Positions 35,955-45,691 of a DNA stretch of 64,000 nt are shown here, piece after piece (within the stretch, counting starts at the first letter, position 1; every line of letters begins with the position of its first letter). Below the pieces are notes generated by a model that made no database searches, had not been told where the DNA came from, and worked only from the letters and a program-made list of their open reading frames with translations. The DNA is from Emticicia aquatica (GTDB lineage: Bacteria > Bacteroidota > Bacteroidia > Cytophagales > Spirosomataceae), in assembly GCF_923079645.1 (NCBI RefSeq), contig NZ_CAKLPY010000002.1, positions 620,001 to 684,000 on the forward strand, given 5' to 3'. The position numbers and the translations under genes were made by a program.

Positions 35955-38132
35955 TTATTCAAAATAATTTACCAATGCATCGGGTGGCGATTTTTTAGCA
36001 TTTACATCTTCAATTAATTGATTGATTTTAGGCAATTCAGATTCTGGCAAAAAGTGCTTATAAAAGCTAAATATTGAACTATGAACTTCCGTTGTATTAT
36101 TTTTTTCAGCGGCAATTTTTAGCCAAACCAAAAATGTCTCCCGTTTAAACTTCGATTTATCTGTTGTGTTCGAGAGAAAAAACATCAACGATTCTTCATC
36201 ACTATTATTCTTAAAAACATTCCAAATAAACTGTAGATTCTCAACAATAAACTCCACAGGTAAGTGATAGATGATTGCATTAGCATTTGCTTTATCTCCC
36301 TTTAATGAAAGTCCATAAGCTTTGTAAAGTAAGGCTAAATTATAGCTTTTATCTAGTTGATAAATTTCGTCAAATAACTTAATTGCTTTATCGAAATCTT
36401 TAGCTTCTAAGTACAAAATTGCTAAATCCATCAGATTTACTTGTCTTTTTGGAGCAATTGTTTGCAGTAAAAGATAGGTTTTTATTGCTTCTTGACTTTT
36501 ACCTGCATATTGTTGAATAAAACCTAATTGAGACAACAAAATTGGATGGTTCGGGTATTTTTCTAATAATTCCTTTAAAGCTTTTTCGGATGAATCGTAA
36601 TAATCCAGTTTGGTTAAATCATCAAAATCGCCTGATTTTACTCGGTCTTTTTGCAAAGCAAAATCTAATCCAACATCATATTTCCCAATCCAAGCATCCT
36701 GATAAGCTTGTTTATATGCTGTCATTAATTGTAAAACTTCCGTGCTTTTTGAAGCTGCCGTCCATTGTTTATTGGTTTTAAAAGTTCGATAAACAACGTT
36801 ATAACACACAAATGACATTATCAAAGCGAAAAAAACTAGCCAAATTGACTTGATTTTCTTAATATTTATTCGATTATTAGTTGATTTTTGTTGAATATAG
36901 GCCATCAAAAAAAACAAAATCAACAAACTCACATAAGAGTCAAAAACCGTTAGGTTAAAGACTAAATATGATACTAAATAGCCAGTAATTAGGCTTTTCT
37001 GAGTAATTCCGATGTTGGTATCTTTTTCCCACAACAAGTAAAGCATACTTGCAATGACAAATAAATACGTCAAAAGGCCTAAAAAACCGCCTTCAATATA
37101 TTTATCAAAAACAAAATTATGAACTCTGTCGTACCAAAATCCATTATCGTACATTGTTGGTGAATAATATTTTGCAAAATAATAGATATACGATTCTTTT
37201 CCCCAACCAATTATTGGTCGGTCGGGCAGCCCTGAAAGCGTCATTTCCCAAAGTTCTTTTCGGGCAGAAATACTATTATCTAAAACCGATAAATTGGTAA
37301 TTCTTGCCAGAGCAGAATCTGATTGAACCCATTCACTATTACGATTGAAGTAAAGTATTGCAATAATACTGGCAATGAAAACTATTCCTGTCAAAGCATA
37401 TTTTCGTAGATTTTGCTTCAAAAAACCAATCAATAAGGTCGCAACTATTAGCCCGAATACGAGAGAAATAACGGCCGAACGACTCTTTGTATAAACGATA
37501 ACATATAATAGTAAAGCAAAAACAATAATGCAGATAAACGAATATAAAAATGTCAGAAATTTACTGCGAAGATTATTGGTTTTTATGATATTGATGAAAA
37601 CATTAATTAACAAAAAAATATGAAAAATAAGATAAATCGCCACATAAAGTGGATTAGATAATGTTGATTGAATTCTTCCATCATCAGAATGCTCACTTTC
37701 AACCATGCCAAAAATTGTTACACCTAGAGCCACAAAGCAAGACATAATCAGAATGATTTTCCATTGATTATCAGACAATTTGACACTTCCTACCACCCAA
37801 AAAAACGCAATAAAATGTAGGGCGTTGATAGTACCATCCATTCTTTCAAAACTTGATAAAAAGCTTCCTGTTTGACTGACAGAAAAAACCGAAGAAACAA
37901 TCAACCCTAAAGTATAAACTAATAAACTGATGCTTAACCATGATTTTGGAGGATTTTCTTCGGACGAATGTTGAATATGTATCAAATAAACTACCATCAT
38001 CACTTCAACCAAAAACCAAAAGAAAACAACTTTTGGCACACTCATTCCATAAAGAGCGGTTTTTGAATGGATAAGTGGCGAAATCACGCATAGGAGCAGT
38101 GAAATAAAAATGATTTTTGTTGTTGGCTTCAT
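35955..38132 (-). CDS. O-antigen ligase/polymerase-like (Wzy_C) membrane protein with TPR tail
   Basis: This 725-aa protein has about 12 membrane segments in the first 460 residues and carries the Wzy_C periplasmic loop: IIGWGKESYIYYFAKYY, then RVHNFVFDKYIEGGFLG. Those are the Arg/His-bearing hallmark of WaaL/Wzy/PglL glycan ligases, which join or polymerise lipid-linked glycans. The last 250 residues are soluble with TPR-like repeats (for example HPILLSQLGFIQQYAGKSQE and LYLEAKDFDKAIKLFDEIY). The ATG at 38132 is chosen over an upstream TTG because it begins the first hydrophobic helix. A role as surface-polysaccharide or protein glycan ligase is likely; the acceptor is unknown. Confidence 0.82.
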   Translation of the reverse strand: MKPTTKIIFISLLLCVISPLIHSKTALYGMSVPKVVFFWFLVEVMMVVYLIHIQHSSEENPPKSWLSISLLVYTLGLIVSSVFSVSQTGSFLSSFERMDGTINALHFIAFFWVVGSVKLSDNQWKIILIMSCFVALGVTIFGMVESEHSDDGRIQSTLSNPLYVAIYLIFHIFLLINVFINIIKTNNLRSKFLTFLYSFICIIVFALLLYVIVYTKSRSAVISLVFGLIVATLLIGFLKQNLRKYALTGIVFIASIIAILYFNRNSEWVQSDSALARITNLSVLDNSISARKELWEMTLSGLPDRPIIGWGKESYIYYFAKYYSPTMYDNGFWYDRVHNFVFDKYIEGGFLGLLTYLFVIASMLYLLWEKDTNIGITQKSLITGYLVSYLVFNLTVFDSYVSLLILFFLMAYIQQKSTNNRINIKKIKSIWLVFFALIMSFVCYNVVYRTFKTNKQWTAASKSTEVLQLMTAYKQAYQDAWIGKYDVGLDFALQKDRVKSGDFDDLTKLDYYDSSEKALKELLEKYPNHPILLSQLGFIQQYAGKSQEAIKTYLLLQTIAPKRQVNLMDLAILYLEAKDFDKAIKLFDEIYQLDKSYNLALLYKAYGLSLKGDKANANAIIYHLPVEFIVENLQFIWNVFKNNSDEESLMFFLSNTTDKSKFKRETFLVWLKIAAEKNNTTEVHSSIFSFYKHFLPESELPKINQLIEDVNAKKSPPDALVNYFE

Positions 38133-38207
38133 TAGCAAAGATTAAATTTCAAATGCTAATTTTAACAGTTGATTTACACAAATCCAATTTTTTATTTAAG
38201 ATAGTTT

Positions 38208-38248
38208 GAAAAAACAAAACGCCTCTAGCAATAGTGCCAGAAGCGTTT
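38208..38248 (-). terminator. Terminator of the PepF-like peptidase gene
   Basis: AAACGCCTCTAGC (38217-38229) pairs with GCCAGAAGCGTTT (38236-38248) at 11 of 13 positions. A U-rich tail follows on the minus strand (complement of 38208-38219). Confidence 0.6.
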
Positions 38249-38265
38249 CTCAATTAATCGTTTTT

Positions 38266-39987
38266 TTATTTCAATTTTTCCAATTCGTCTTTCACAAAAT
38301 CCATCAGTTCAGCAATGTATTCTTTTGAGAAATCAAATTTCACATTGGCGGCTTCATAGATTTTGCCAATAGTAGTTGTATAACCCAATCTCAAGGCGTT
38401 TATGTAACCATCTAAGCCTTTTTTAGCATCCTTTTTATAATTTCTCCAAACGCTGATTGCCCCAAGTTGTGCCATTCCGTACTCAATATAATAAAATGGC
38501 ACTTCATAAATATGTAACTGACGTTGCCAAGTAGAGCGTTTGAATCGTTCAAAACCTTTCCAATTAGTTATTGAATCCGAAAATTGTTCGACTATTTTTA
38601 TCCATTCCGTTTGACGCTCTTCGATGCTGTGCGTCGGATTTTCGTAAATCCAATGTTGAAATTTATCGACGGTTGCAATCCATGGTAAAACTTCCAAAAT
38701 ATCTTCTAAATGCTCGATTTTTGCTCGTTTTAAGTCCTCTTCGTCGTCAAAAAATACGCCCCAATGTTCCATCGAAATCAATTCCATTGACATTGAAGCT
38801 AATTCTGCTACTTCGGAAGTTGGATTTCGGAAAGAATTGATAGGTAAGTTTCGTACTTCAAACGAATGAATAGCGTGTCCGCCTTCGTGAACCATCGTAA
38901 CCACATCACGCAAACTCGAAGTGGCGTTCATGAATATAAATGGCACACCAATTTCCTCCAATGGATAATTATAACCTCCTGGAGCTTTTCCCTTACGAGA
39001 TTCGACATCAAAATGCCCCATTCTTCTCATGATGCGAATATAATCAGCTAGTTTTGGGTCAATTCGCTCGAAACATTCCACCGTCTTATCCAACAAATCT
39101 TCGCCATTTTTGAATGGTTTAAGAGCTGGTTTTCCATCGGGGTCAACTTTCAAGTCCCACGGACGTAAATTGTCAATATTTAATTTCTCAAGACGTTCTT
39201 TTGACATTTCATCAACCAAAGGAACAACAGTTTCGGCTACTGCTTCATGAAAATTAAAACAATCTTGTGGTGTATAATCGAACCGCCCCATTGCGGCAAA
39301 CATATAATCTCTGAAATTAACAAATCCAGCATTGACAGCCAATTGATGCCGTAAATCTCGTAATTCATTGAACAAAACATCAAGTTTTTCGTGGTCTTGA
39401 TAACGTCGTTCGGAGATTTTCGTCCAAGCTTCTTCACGTATCTCACGATTGGGCGATTGCAATAAATCTCCTGCCTTTGGCAAAGTCAATTCTTCACCAT
39501 TAATATTGACAGTCATTGATGCCGTAGTTGCCTGATACTCCGTTTGTTTTGTCTGAATTTGTGTCTCAATTGGAATATTTTCTTCTCGAAAAATCTCGAC
39601 CGATTTTTTCATTCCACGAATCGTAATATGGAAACCCGCATCTGTCAATTCATCTAAAAATGCACTTTCTAGGGCTTTTTTATTGAGTTGGTCACTATAA
39701 ACAGACAATTCTGGCTGAATTTGTTCTACAAAGAATTGATAGTTTTTTTGGTTTTCTTCACTCACCGTATCGCAAGTCATTTTGATATAACGCCAAGCCA
39801 TATTTTCTGACAAAAACGATTCCAATTCACTGCGGTCAATGAACCATTGACGCAAATCTTGGGCATTCTCAAGCGACCGATTTAATAAATTTTCGTACAA
39901 GGGTTTTACATCTTGCCATGAATTTAGGGCAAATTCTTCACCAATAAATGTGCGTGGTTTTCTTTGAGGTATTTCTATTTCTTGCAT
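38266..39987 (-). CDS. M3-family oligoendopeptidase (PepF-like)
   Basis: The 573-aa cytoplasmic zinc metallopeptidase has the M3 active site MVHEGGHAIHSFE: His367 and His371 bind zinc, Glu368 is catalytic, and Glu395 in SEVAELASMSMEL is the likely third ligand. Length is typical for PepF (550-600). It would degrade oligopeptides, probably in peptide recycling. The start at 39987 follows family N-termini (MQEIEIPQRKPRTFIG). It stands alone, closed by its own terminator. Confidence 0.92.
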   Translation of the reverse strand: MQEIEIPQRKPRTFIGEEFALNSWQDVKPLYENLLNRSLENAQDLRQWFIDRSELESFLSENMAWRYIKMTCDTVSEENQKNYQFFVEQIQPELSVYSDQLNKKALESAFLDELTDAGFHITIRGMKKSVEIFREENIPIETQIQTKQTEYQATTASMTVNINGEELTLPKAGDLLQSPNREIREEAWTKISERRYQDHEKLDVLFNELRDLRHQLAVNAGFVNFRDYMFAAMGRFDYTPQDCFNFHEAVAETVVPLVDEMSKERLEKLNIDNLRPWDLKVDPDGKPALKPFKNGEDLLDKTVECFERIDPKLADYIRIMRRMGHFDVESRKGKAPGGYNYPLEEIGVPFIFMNATSSLRDVVTMVHEGGHAIHSFEVRNLPINSFRNPTSEVAELASMSMELISMEHWGVFFDDEEDLKRAKIEHLEDILEVLPWIATVDKFQHWIYENPTHSIEERQTEWIKIVEQFSDSITNWKGFERFKRSTWQRQLHIYEVPFYYIEYGMAQLGAISVWRNYKKDAKKGLDGYINALRLGYTTTIGKIYEAANVKFDFSKEYIAELMDFVKDELEKLK

Positions 39988-40045
39988 ACTTTTTTAGATT
40001 TTAAATTTCAGATACGAGATAAAAAACAGTAGTTTTCTATCACAT

Positions 40046-40855
40046 TTACCGCTTAAACTCTTCCAAACAACGATAAACTTCAAAAGTGAGATCATAATCG
40101 TTGGCGGTTAAAACAAAATTATCAGGTAAATTACAAAACTTCATAAAATTCTTTAGCTCTTGTCCTTTAAGCTTGGTTACGAATGAAATATATTCGGAAT
40201 TGTAACGATATTCAACCAAAAGTTTTCGTAAATCTTCTTGCTTCATTGCAGCCAATTTACGACGACTTTTCCCTTCTTTACTGAAAAGTTCGTAAAGGCC
40301 ATCAATCGAAATACCAATTGTGCCAGGCGTTGACGTGTTAGTATTGATGAGGTTTGAAATATCTTTCCATTTCAGTTTTGTTGAAGCCTCGGGCGTCGAT
40401 AACAACTCGTCGATTTGTTTTTTTACTTGCTCCAAACGTTTATCTCGTACAACTACTTCCTTCAACGCAATTGCATCCTGACGCATTTCAATGGTTGGTT
40501 CTAAATTAATTCCATCCCAAGCAATTCCTGCGGATTTATAACCAATCGACGAGATTTTGATGGAATCTCCTTTGGAAGCACGCACCAAAAAATTACCATT
40601 ATCACTAGTTTTTGTTATTTGTTTCGTATTTTTATTCACAACCGTAGCCGATTGAATCGGTTTTCCAGTAGTTTTATCAATCGCTTTTCCAAGAACATAC
40701 GATTTTTGGGCAAAAGCAGAAACAGACATGAAAAAAAATAACAAGCCAAACAAACCCAAACACGTAGGAATGAAAGTACAAAAAGTAGTTAATTTTAAAT
40801 CCCGCATTATTGGGTTGACCGATGCTTCGGTAGGCTGGTTATTTGATTTGTCCAT
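40046..40855 (-). CDS. Carboxypeptidase-regulatory-like domain protein of unknown function
   Basis: The 269-aa protein has an N-terminal membrane/signal segment ending SAFAQ (about 50) and a carboxypeptidase-regulatory-like domain (about 50-130; VLGKAIDKTTGKPIQSATVVN). The C-terminal 130 residues are helical and charged, with the phrase KLAAMKQEDLRKLLVEYRY. The long start at 40855 overlaps the upstream M14 gene by 17 bp; an internal Met (MRDLKLTT, at 40807) gives a cleaner signal peptide and no overlap, so the true start is uncertain. It follows the M14 peptidase in an operon. Confidence 0.7.
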   Translation of the reverse strand: MDKSNNQPTEASVNPIMRDLKLTTFCTFIPTCLGLFGLLFFFMSVSAFAQKSYVLGKAIDKTTGKPIQSATVVNKNTKQITKTSDNGNFLVRASKGDSIKISSIGYKSAGIAWDGINLEPTIEMRQDAIALKEVVVRDKRLEQVKKQIDELLSTPEASTKLKWKDISNLINTNTSTPGTIGISIDGLYELFSKEGKSRRKLAAMKQEDLRKLLVEYRYNSEYISFVTKLKGQELKNFMKFCNLPDNFVLTANDYDLTFEVYRCLEEFKR

Positions 40856-42167
40856 TCAAAATAATATATTTCACTTCTTTATTTTTTGTCAATAAAAAAC
40901 TAGCTGTTTCGTCGAGATTTAATTCTTCGTTTTCAACTTCTTTCACCGAAACTTTGTATTGCTTAATAATTTCAGGAAACTCACTTAATAAACTCACTTT
41001 CAAGCCTTTAGCATCTATTTCTTTGATTCCCCAAAAAGTAGAAAGGTCGCCTAAGTCTTCAATAACGCTCGAAAACACAAAATCAGTAGCATTATTGATA
41101 TTTTTTTCGCTCAAATTAATTCCAATATCTTTTATTATAGTTTTACCGTTTTGAACAAACTCAGCGTTACGTATCAGCAAATCGAACAAAAATCTTTCGT
41201 TATTAGGAATACTTTCGTAGTTATTGAGTTGGTATTTTCCGTAAGACTGCTCAGCAACCGACTGTAAACCAGTCAGAATTGCTACAAAATTGAGTTTTCT
41301 AATTACTTGTTTCTCAATATCATCTTTATAGCCGCCCGATTCAATCAAAATCAAGCTACTTCCCCATTTTGAAATATTATCACCAAAAGCTCGTGGTTCG
41401 TGGGCGTCATTCCACTTACCAATATGTCCTGGAATAAACTTTTGCAGCGTTTCATTCATGCCACAAATGACTTGCATGGCTCTCGTACGATTCAAATTCC
41501 ACTCTTGTGGAAAATTATAAGGTGTTGCTAAAAATGATATAGTTGCCTGTTTTTCGCTCATTCCTGCACTATATTTTGTTCCTTGGTCGTGTAGATTAAA
41601 CGAAAATTCGGGACGAAGCTCATCTTGTAATTTCTTCAACAATTTCCCTTCAGGAGTTTCAAAACGCAACGCATCTCGGTTCATATCAATGCCCGTTGCG
41701 GTACGTCTTTGGAAACGTTCGGCTCCATCTGGATTAAGCATTGGAACAAAATAAAGCGTGCAGTTTGCTAGAATTTTAGTTCTTAAAGCATCAAATTCAT
41801 CATTTTTTGCTTGAAAAAATTTAAAAATATCCATCAAAGCCATTGTAGCGGTTGCTTCATCACCGTGCATTTGCGACCACAGCAAAATCTTCGTTTGACC
41901 ATTTCCCAATTTAATTTGATAAATCGTTCTTTCTTCAAACGAATGACCAACTGGCTGTACATCAAATGGCAGTTTTTCTATCAAAGGCACAATGTCTTTG
42001 TGTTTGAAACGGCGAATAATGAGGCTTTGCTCCTTAAATTCTTCGTGTTTCTCGAATAATTGTTTTGAAAAATCTGGAAGTGTTTTCTGTGCAACTGATG
42101 ACATAGTAAGCAAAAAAAAGGTAATTACTGAAAACACAAAGGTAAGGCGTTTGGTAAGAAGTACCAT
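40839..42167 (-). CDS. M14-family zinc carboxypeptidase-like protein, exported
   Basis: This 442-aa protein has a signal peptide (about 1-27) and the M14 zinc site: H101-x-x-E104 in SQMHGDEATATM, a third histidine in FNLHDQG, and the catalytic Glu in LILIESGGY. The RxxNxDG-type substrate-binding segment is MLNPDGAERFQRRTATGIDMNRD. M14 enzymes cleave C-terminal residues of proteins, peptides or cell-wall peptides. The last 150 residues are a non-catalytic extension, longer than the minimal family. It is preceded by the CYTH gene with 48 bp between them and followed by the gene at 40046. Confidence 0.88.
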   Translation of the reverse strand: MVLLTKRLTFVFSVITFFLLTMSSVAQKTLPDFSKQLFEKHEEFKEQSLIIRRFKHKDIVPLIEKLPFDVQPVGHSFEERTIYQIKLGNGQTKILLWSQMHGDEATATMALMDIFKFFQAKNDEFDALRTKILANCTLYFVPMLNPDGAERFQRRTATGIDMNRDALRFETPEGKLLKKLQDELRPEFSFNLHDQGTKYSAGMSEKQATISFLATPYNFPQEWNLNRTRAMQVICGMNETLQKFIPGHIGKWNDAHEPRAFGDNISKWGSSLILIESGGYKDDIEKQVIRKLNFVAILTGLQSVAEQSYGKYQLNNYESIPNNERFLFDLLIRNAEFVQNGKTIIKDIGINLSEKNINNATDFVFSSVIEDLGDLSTFWGIKEIDAKGLKVSLLSEFPEIIKQYKVSVKEVENEELNLDETASFLLTKNKEVKYIILNGQIK

Positions 42168-42215
42168 AAATTTGAGTCTTTTTAGAAAATAAAATACTAA
42201 CGATATTCGCCCATT

Positions 42216-42683
42216 TTACCAATTTTTAAATGGGTTGCTTGACAGATTTGAATTATAATATTTTTGTTCTCCCGTAACTTCTTTATCAACCCAATTGGGT
42301 AATGCGAACACTTCGTTTTCGTTTAAAAGTTCGATTTCTGCAACGATTAAACCTTCGTTTTCACCCAAAAACTCATCAACTTCCCAAACTTTATTTTCAA
42401 ACAAAACCTTATATCTAATTTTCGTCAAATCAGCTATGGCAAACATATCTAATAATTGTTTGGCATCATCTTTCGGTATTTCATATTCAAATTCGGGTCG
42501 AGTTGCTCCAACCGAGAGCCCTTTTATCGTCAAAAAACTTTTGGTGTCGGTAACTCTCACCCTGATTGTTTTATTGGGGTCGGTCAGTAAATAGCCTTGT
42601 CGATAAAATTGGCCGTCAGTTCTTTCTGATTTCTCCCATTTTTCATGGTTTACTAAGTATTTTCTTTCTATTTCGAGAGCCAT
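42216..42683 (-). CDS. CYTH-domain protein (triphosphate tunnel metalloenzyme-like)
   Basis: The 155-aa protein is almost entirely a CYTH/TTM domain. It starts with the hallmark E-x-E-x-K (MALEIERKYLV, Glu4, Glu6, Lys8), then basic strands YRQGYLL, RVRVTDTKSFLTIKG, and an acid-rich finish with LIVAEIELLNENE. These enzymes hydrolyse inorganic triphosphate or make cyclic nucleotides; short bacterial members are usually triphosphatases. The start ATG at 42683 has no close rival. It probably heads an operon with the M14 peptidase and its neighbour. Confidence 0.9.
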   Translation of the reverse strand: MALEIERKYLVNHEKWEKSERTDGQFYRQGYLLTDPNKTIRVRVTDTKSFLTIKGLSVGATRPEFEYEIPKDDAKQLLDMFAIADLTKIRYKVLFENKVWEVDEFLGENEGLIVAEIELLNENEVFALPNWVDKEVTGEQKYYNSNLSSNPFKNW

Positions 42684-42830
42684 TCTTAAATTATTTGTTT
42701 ATTCATCTACAAATATATAAATTACATGGTAACTTCTGACGACTAATTATATTGCCTTTATTTCTTTTAAAAATTCCCTCTTTCAATAAGATTTAACATT
42801 GGCTTAATATACCTAACGTTTTTTTAACCT

Positions 42831-42838
42831 TACCTTTG
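42831..42838 (+). promoter_or_regulatory. -7 element upstream of the PhoB-like regulator gene
   Basis: TACCTTTG matches TAnnTTTG exactly, 49 nt before the ATG at 42888. No TTG lies at the standard -33 spacing. Confidence 0.45.
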
Positions 42839-42887
42839 CACTGTAAAAACAATCAGTTATTTACACCAACAAATTAAATTACTACTT

Positions 42888-43577
42888 ATGAGTCTTGCTC
42901 ACCGTGTTTTAGTAGTCGATGACGAAGCCGATATTGTGGAGTTATTGAGCTATAACCTCGAAAAAGAGGGCTATCAAGTAGCCTCTGCCTCTGATGGCAA
43001 AAAGGCAATGGAAGTAGCAAAAGAGTTTCTCCCCGATTTGGTTATTCTTGACATTATGATGCCCCATTTTGATGGCATTGAAGTAGGGCGAATGATACGA
43101 GCAATGCCCGAACTAAAAAATACATATATTCTTTATCTTACAGCTCGTTCGGAAGAATATTCTGAAGTTGCCGCCTTTGAAGTAGGTGCAGATGATTACC
43201 TCAATAAACCCATCAAACCTCGTGCTTTGATGAGTAGAATCAATGCGTTTTTTAGACGTGAAGCACAAAAAACCGACTCAAGTGACACACTAGAAATTGC
43301 AGGTTTAAGTATTAATCGCCTAAATTATACGGTCACAAAACCCGATGGAAGCTTAATTGTTTTGCCAAAGAAAGAGTTTGAGTTATTGTCCTTCTTGGCT
43401 CAGCATCCAAATAAAGTGTTTAGTCGTGACGAAATTTTGCAGAAAATTTGGGGGATTGATGTTTACGTAGTCGAACGCACCATTGATGTACATATTCGTA
43501 AAGTACGTGAAAAGGTGGGTGAAAATTACATTAAAACACTCAAAGGTGTTGGATATATGTTTACTGACGAAGCATAA
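42888..43577 (+). CDS. Response regulator, OmpR/PhoB type
   Basis: The 229-aa protein has a receiver domain with acidic pocket Asp11-Asp12, phospho-acceptor Asp55 (LVILDIMMP), the conserved LTAR switch and Lys107 in the NKP motif. A winged-helix DNA-binding domain follows (about 130-229; FSRDEILQKIWGIDVYVVER, then RKVREKVG). PhoB-type regulators activate or repress genes after phosphorylation. It is paired with the kinase gene 67 bp downstream on the same strand, likely one operon. Phosphate sensing is a guess from family resemblance; there is no pst or pho gene next to it. Confidence 0.93.
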   Translation: MSLAHRVLVVDDEADIVELLSYNLEKEGYQVASASDGKKAMEVAKEFLPDLVILDIMMPHFDGIEVGRMIRAMPELKNTYILYLTARSEEYSEVAAFEVGADDYLNKPIKPRALMSRINAFFRREAQKTDSSDTLEIAGLSINRLNYTVTKPDGSLIVLPKKEFELLSFLAQHPNKVFSRDEILQKIWGIDVYVVERTIDVHIRKVREKVGENYIKTLKGVGYMFTDEA

Positions 43578-43644
43578 TTATCAATAATTAATTGTAAATT
43601 ATCAATTACATTTGTTGTTGATACAATAAAACTTCGACTCAAAA

Positions 43645-44712
43645 ATGTCTTTCAGTCCCCGAATTATTGCTTTTTTTCTGGCCGTACTTATCACGCTCGT
43701 TTCGGTGGCATTTCTAAGTTTTGTGCCTGATGTTACGGCTGCCATGCTTTTTGTAGTGGGCGTGGCATGTTTTTTTGCTACCTTCTTTTTTGTCTTTTAT
43801 ACAATTGATATTTTGGTTTTTCGGGAAGTTGAACAAATCTATAAAACGATTCAAAAACTCAAAATTCGTGACTTTGATATTTCCAGAAAAAATCTATTGA
43901 GAAGCGTAAATCCAATTAAAAAACTCAATTCGGAGATTTCGGTTTATGTAACCAAAAAACAAAATGAAATTGAAGAATTGAAAAAAATGGAGCAGTTTCG
44001 ACGAGAATTTTTGGCTGATGTTTCGCACGAACTCAAAACTCCTATTTTTGCTGCCCAAGGTTTCATTCATACGCTTATTGATGGAGCTAAAGAAGACCCA
44101 AAAACGCTCGACCGATTTCTCAATCGTGCTGCCAAAAGTATTGATGGCTTGGATGCTTTGGTGCGAGATTTAGTCACACTTTCGCAAGTAGAAAAAGGTG
44201 ATTTAAAAATGCACTTTGAGCAAATCGACCTAAAACATATCACCGAAGAAATTTTCGAGCAGCTTGAAACAAAAGCCGAAAAACGTGGCGTAAATCTCAA
44301 AATCAAGCCAAAAACCTTAGAAAAAGCATTTGTAAAAGCTGACAAACAAAGAATTACGCAGGTTTTAACGAACCTCGTTGAAAACGCTATCAAATACGGA
44401 AAAGACCAAGGTAAAATAATTGTTGAAATAGAAGAAGACAAAAAACACTTTCATATTTCGGTGGAGGATGATGGCCCAGGTATTCCACCTGAACATTTAT
44501 CTCGCATTTTTGAACGTTTTTATAGAGTTGATAAAAGCCGTTCACGTGATACTGGCGGAACGGGTCTTGGTTTGGCAATCGTCAAACACATCCTAAACGC
44601 TCATAATTCCAAAATTACTGTTACGAGTAAAATTGACAAAGGAACAACTTTCAAGTTTAAACTAGCCAAAATTATTGAATCTTCCGACGAAAAACTCGTT
44701 GATGGTGAATAA
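43645..44712 (+). CDS. Sensor histidine kinase, PhoR-like
   Basis: The 355-aa protein has two membrane segments (about 6-28 and 33-57), a short linker and a HisKA/HATPase_c kinase. His128 in ADVSHELKTP is the phosphorylated residue. The N box is NLVENAIKYG, G1 is DDGPGIPPEHLSRIFERFYR, and G2 is GTGLGLAIVKHI. The periplasmic loop is very short, so any signal is probably sensed through the membrane or a partner protein, a common arrangement in Bacteroidota PhoR homologs. It pairs with the OmpR/PhoB regulator gene upstream. Confidence 0.92.
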   Translation: MSFSPRIIAFFLAVLITLVSVAFLSFVPDVTAAMLFVVGVACFFATFFFVFYTIDILVFREVEQIYKTIQKLKIRDFDISRKNLLRSVNPIKKLNSEISVYVTKKQNEIEELKKMEQFRREFLADVSHELKTPIFAAQGFIHTLIDGAKEDPKTLDRFLNRAAKSIDGLDALVRDLVTLSQVEKGDLKMHFEQIDLKHITEEIFEQLETKAEKRGVNLKIKPKTLEKAFVKADKQRITQVLTNLVENAIKYGKDQGKIIVEIEEDKKHFHISVEDDGPGIPPEHLSRIFERFYRVDKSRSRDTGGTGLGLAIVKHILNAHNSKITVTSKIDKGTTFKFKLAKIIESSDEKLVDGE

Positions 44713-44810
44713 TCTGCTTTAAATTTAAACCTGCAAAACCTCTTTCCCTCCTCACAGGTTTTCTTATCTGCTACAATAAGCGTAACTTTGCACAAAAAAG
44801 CAGCAAATAA

Positions 44811-45599
44811 ATGGAATACGATTTCGATTTTGACATTTTTGATGACAAAGAAACGCCAAAAATAAAAAATGTAGTAAAAAAAATCGTTTTTAAAGACATC
44901 ATCATCTTTGAAAATGAAGATTATATATTGATAAACAAACCGCCCTATTTATCAAGTCTCGACGAGCGAACACAAGATAAACACCAAAGTATTTTACGTT
45001 TGGCAAAGGAATATTCGCATGATGCACAACTTTGCCACCGTCTTGACAAAGAAACTTCAGGAGTTTTGGCCATTGCCAAAAACCCAGCAGCGTATCGTAA
45101 CTTGGCAATGCAATTTGAAGCCCGTGAAGTAACAAAACGTTATCATGCTGTTGTCAATGGTGTACATAGTTTTGATGGCGTGTCGGTTTATTTACCGATT
45201 GCTCAACTCAGAGACGGTACGGGCGTTAGAATCGACCGTGAAAAGGGCAAAATTGCCGAAACAATTTTCTATACTTTAAAAGCTTATCGACACTATTCGT
45301 TGGTTGAATGTTTGCCAATTACAGGCAGAATGCACCAAATTAGGGTACATCTACAATGCCTCAAAGCTCCTATTGTAAGCGACCCAATGTACGGTGGTAA
45401 TGATATTTTTCTTTCTCAAATCAAAAGTAAAAACTTCAATCTTAAAAATGGTACTGAAGAGATTCCGTTGATTCGTCGAGTAGCTTTACATGCCCATTCG
45501 CTGACATTTCGTTTGCTTAATGAAGAAGTAATTAAAATTGAAGCCCCTTATCCAAAAGATTTTAGCGTAGTTGTAAAACAGTTAGATAAGTTTGGATAA
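44811..45599 (+). CDS. RluA-family pseudouridine synthase
   Basis: This 262-aa enzyme isomerises uridine to pseudouridine in rRNA or tRNA. The catalytic Asp79 lies in CHRLDKETSG, the RluA motif II, and motif III contains LPITGRMHQIRVHL. A charged N-terminal extension of about 25 residues (acidic DFDFDIFDD) precedes the catalytic fold. There is no S4 RNA-binding domain, unlike RluC/RluD, so the substrate may be smaller or tRNA-like. The gene stands between a two-component pair and a bidirectional terminator shared with greA. Confidence 0.9.
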   Translation: MEYDFDFDIFDDKETPKIKNVVKKIVFKDIIIFENEDYILINKPPYLSSLDERTQDKHQSILRLAKEYSHDAQLCHRLDKETSGVLAIAKNPAAYRNLAMQFEAREVTKRYHAVVNGVHSFDGVSVYLPIAQLRDGTGVRIDREKGKIAETIFYTLKAYRHYSLVECLPITGRMHQIRVHLQCLKAPIVSDPMYGGNDIFLSQIKSKNFNLKNGTEEIPLIRRVALHAHSLTFRLLNEEVIKIEAPYPKDFSVVVKQLDKFG

Positions 45600-45630
45600 T
45601 AATGTAGCATAATTTTCAAAGATATACTTA

Positions 45631-45670
45631 AAAAGGTGGACATTTGCTTTCAAACAAATGTCCACCTTTT
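45631..45670. terminator. Bidirectional terminator between rluA-type gene and greA
   Basis: AAAAGGTGGACATTTG pairs perfectly with CAAATGTCCACCTTTT (16 bp) around an 8-nt loop. It has A/T runs on both sides and separates convergent genes. Confidence 0.92.
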
Positions 45671-45691
45671 TACTATAAATCTTCAAGCAGT

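Noticed and set aside
44067..44441. 124-aa open frame antisense to the histidine kinase gene
   Set aside because: It lies opposite the conserved H, N and G box region and has no independent support.
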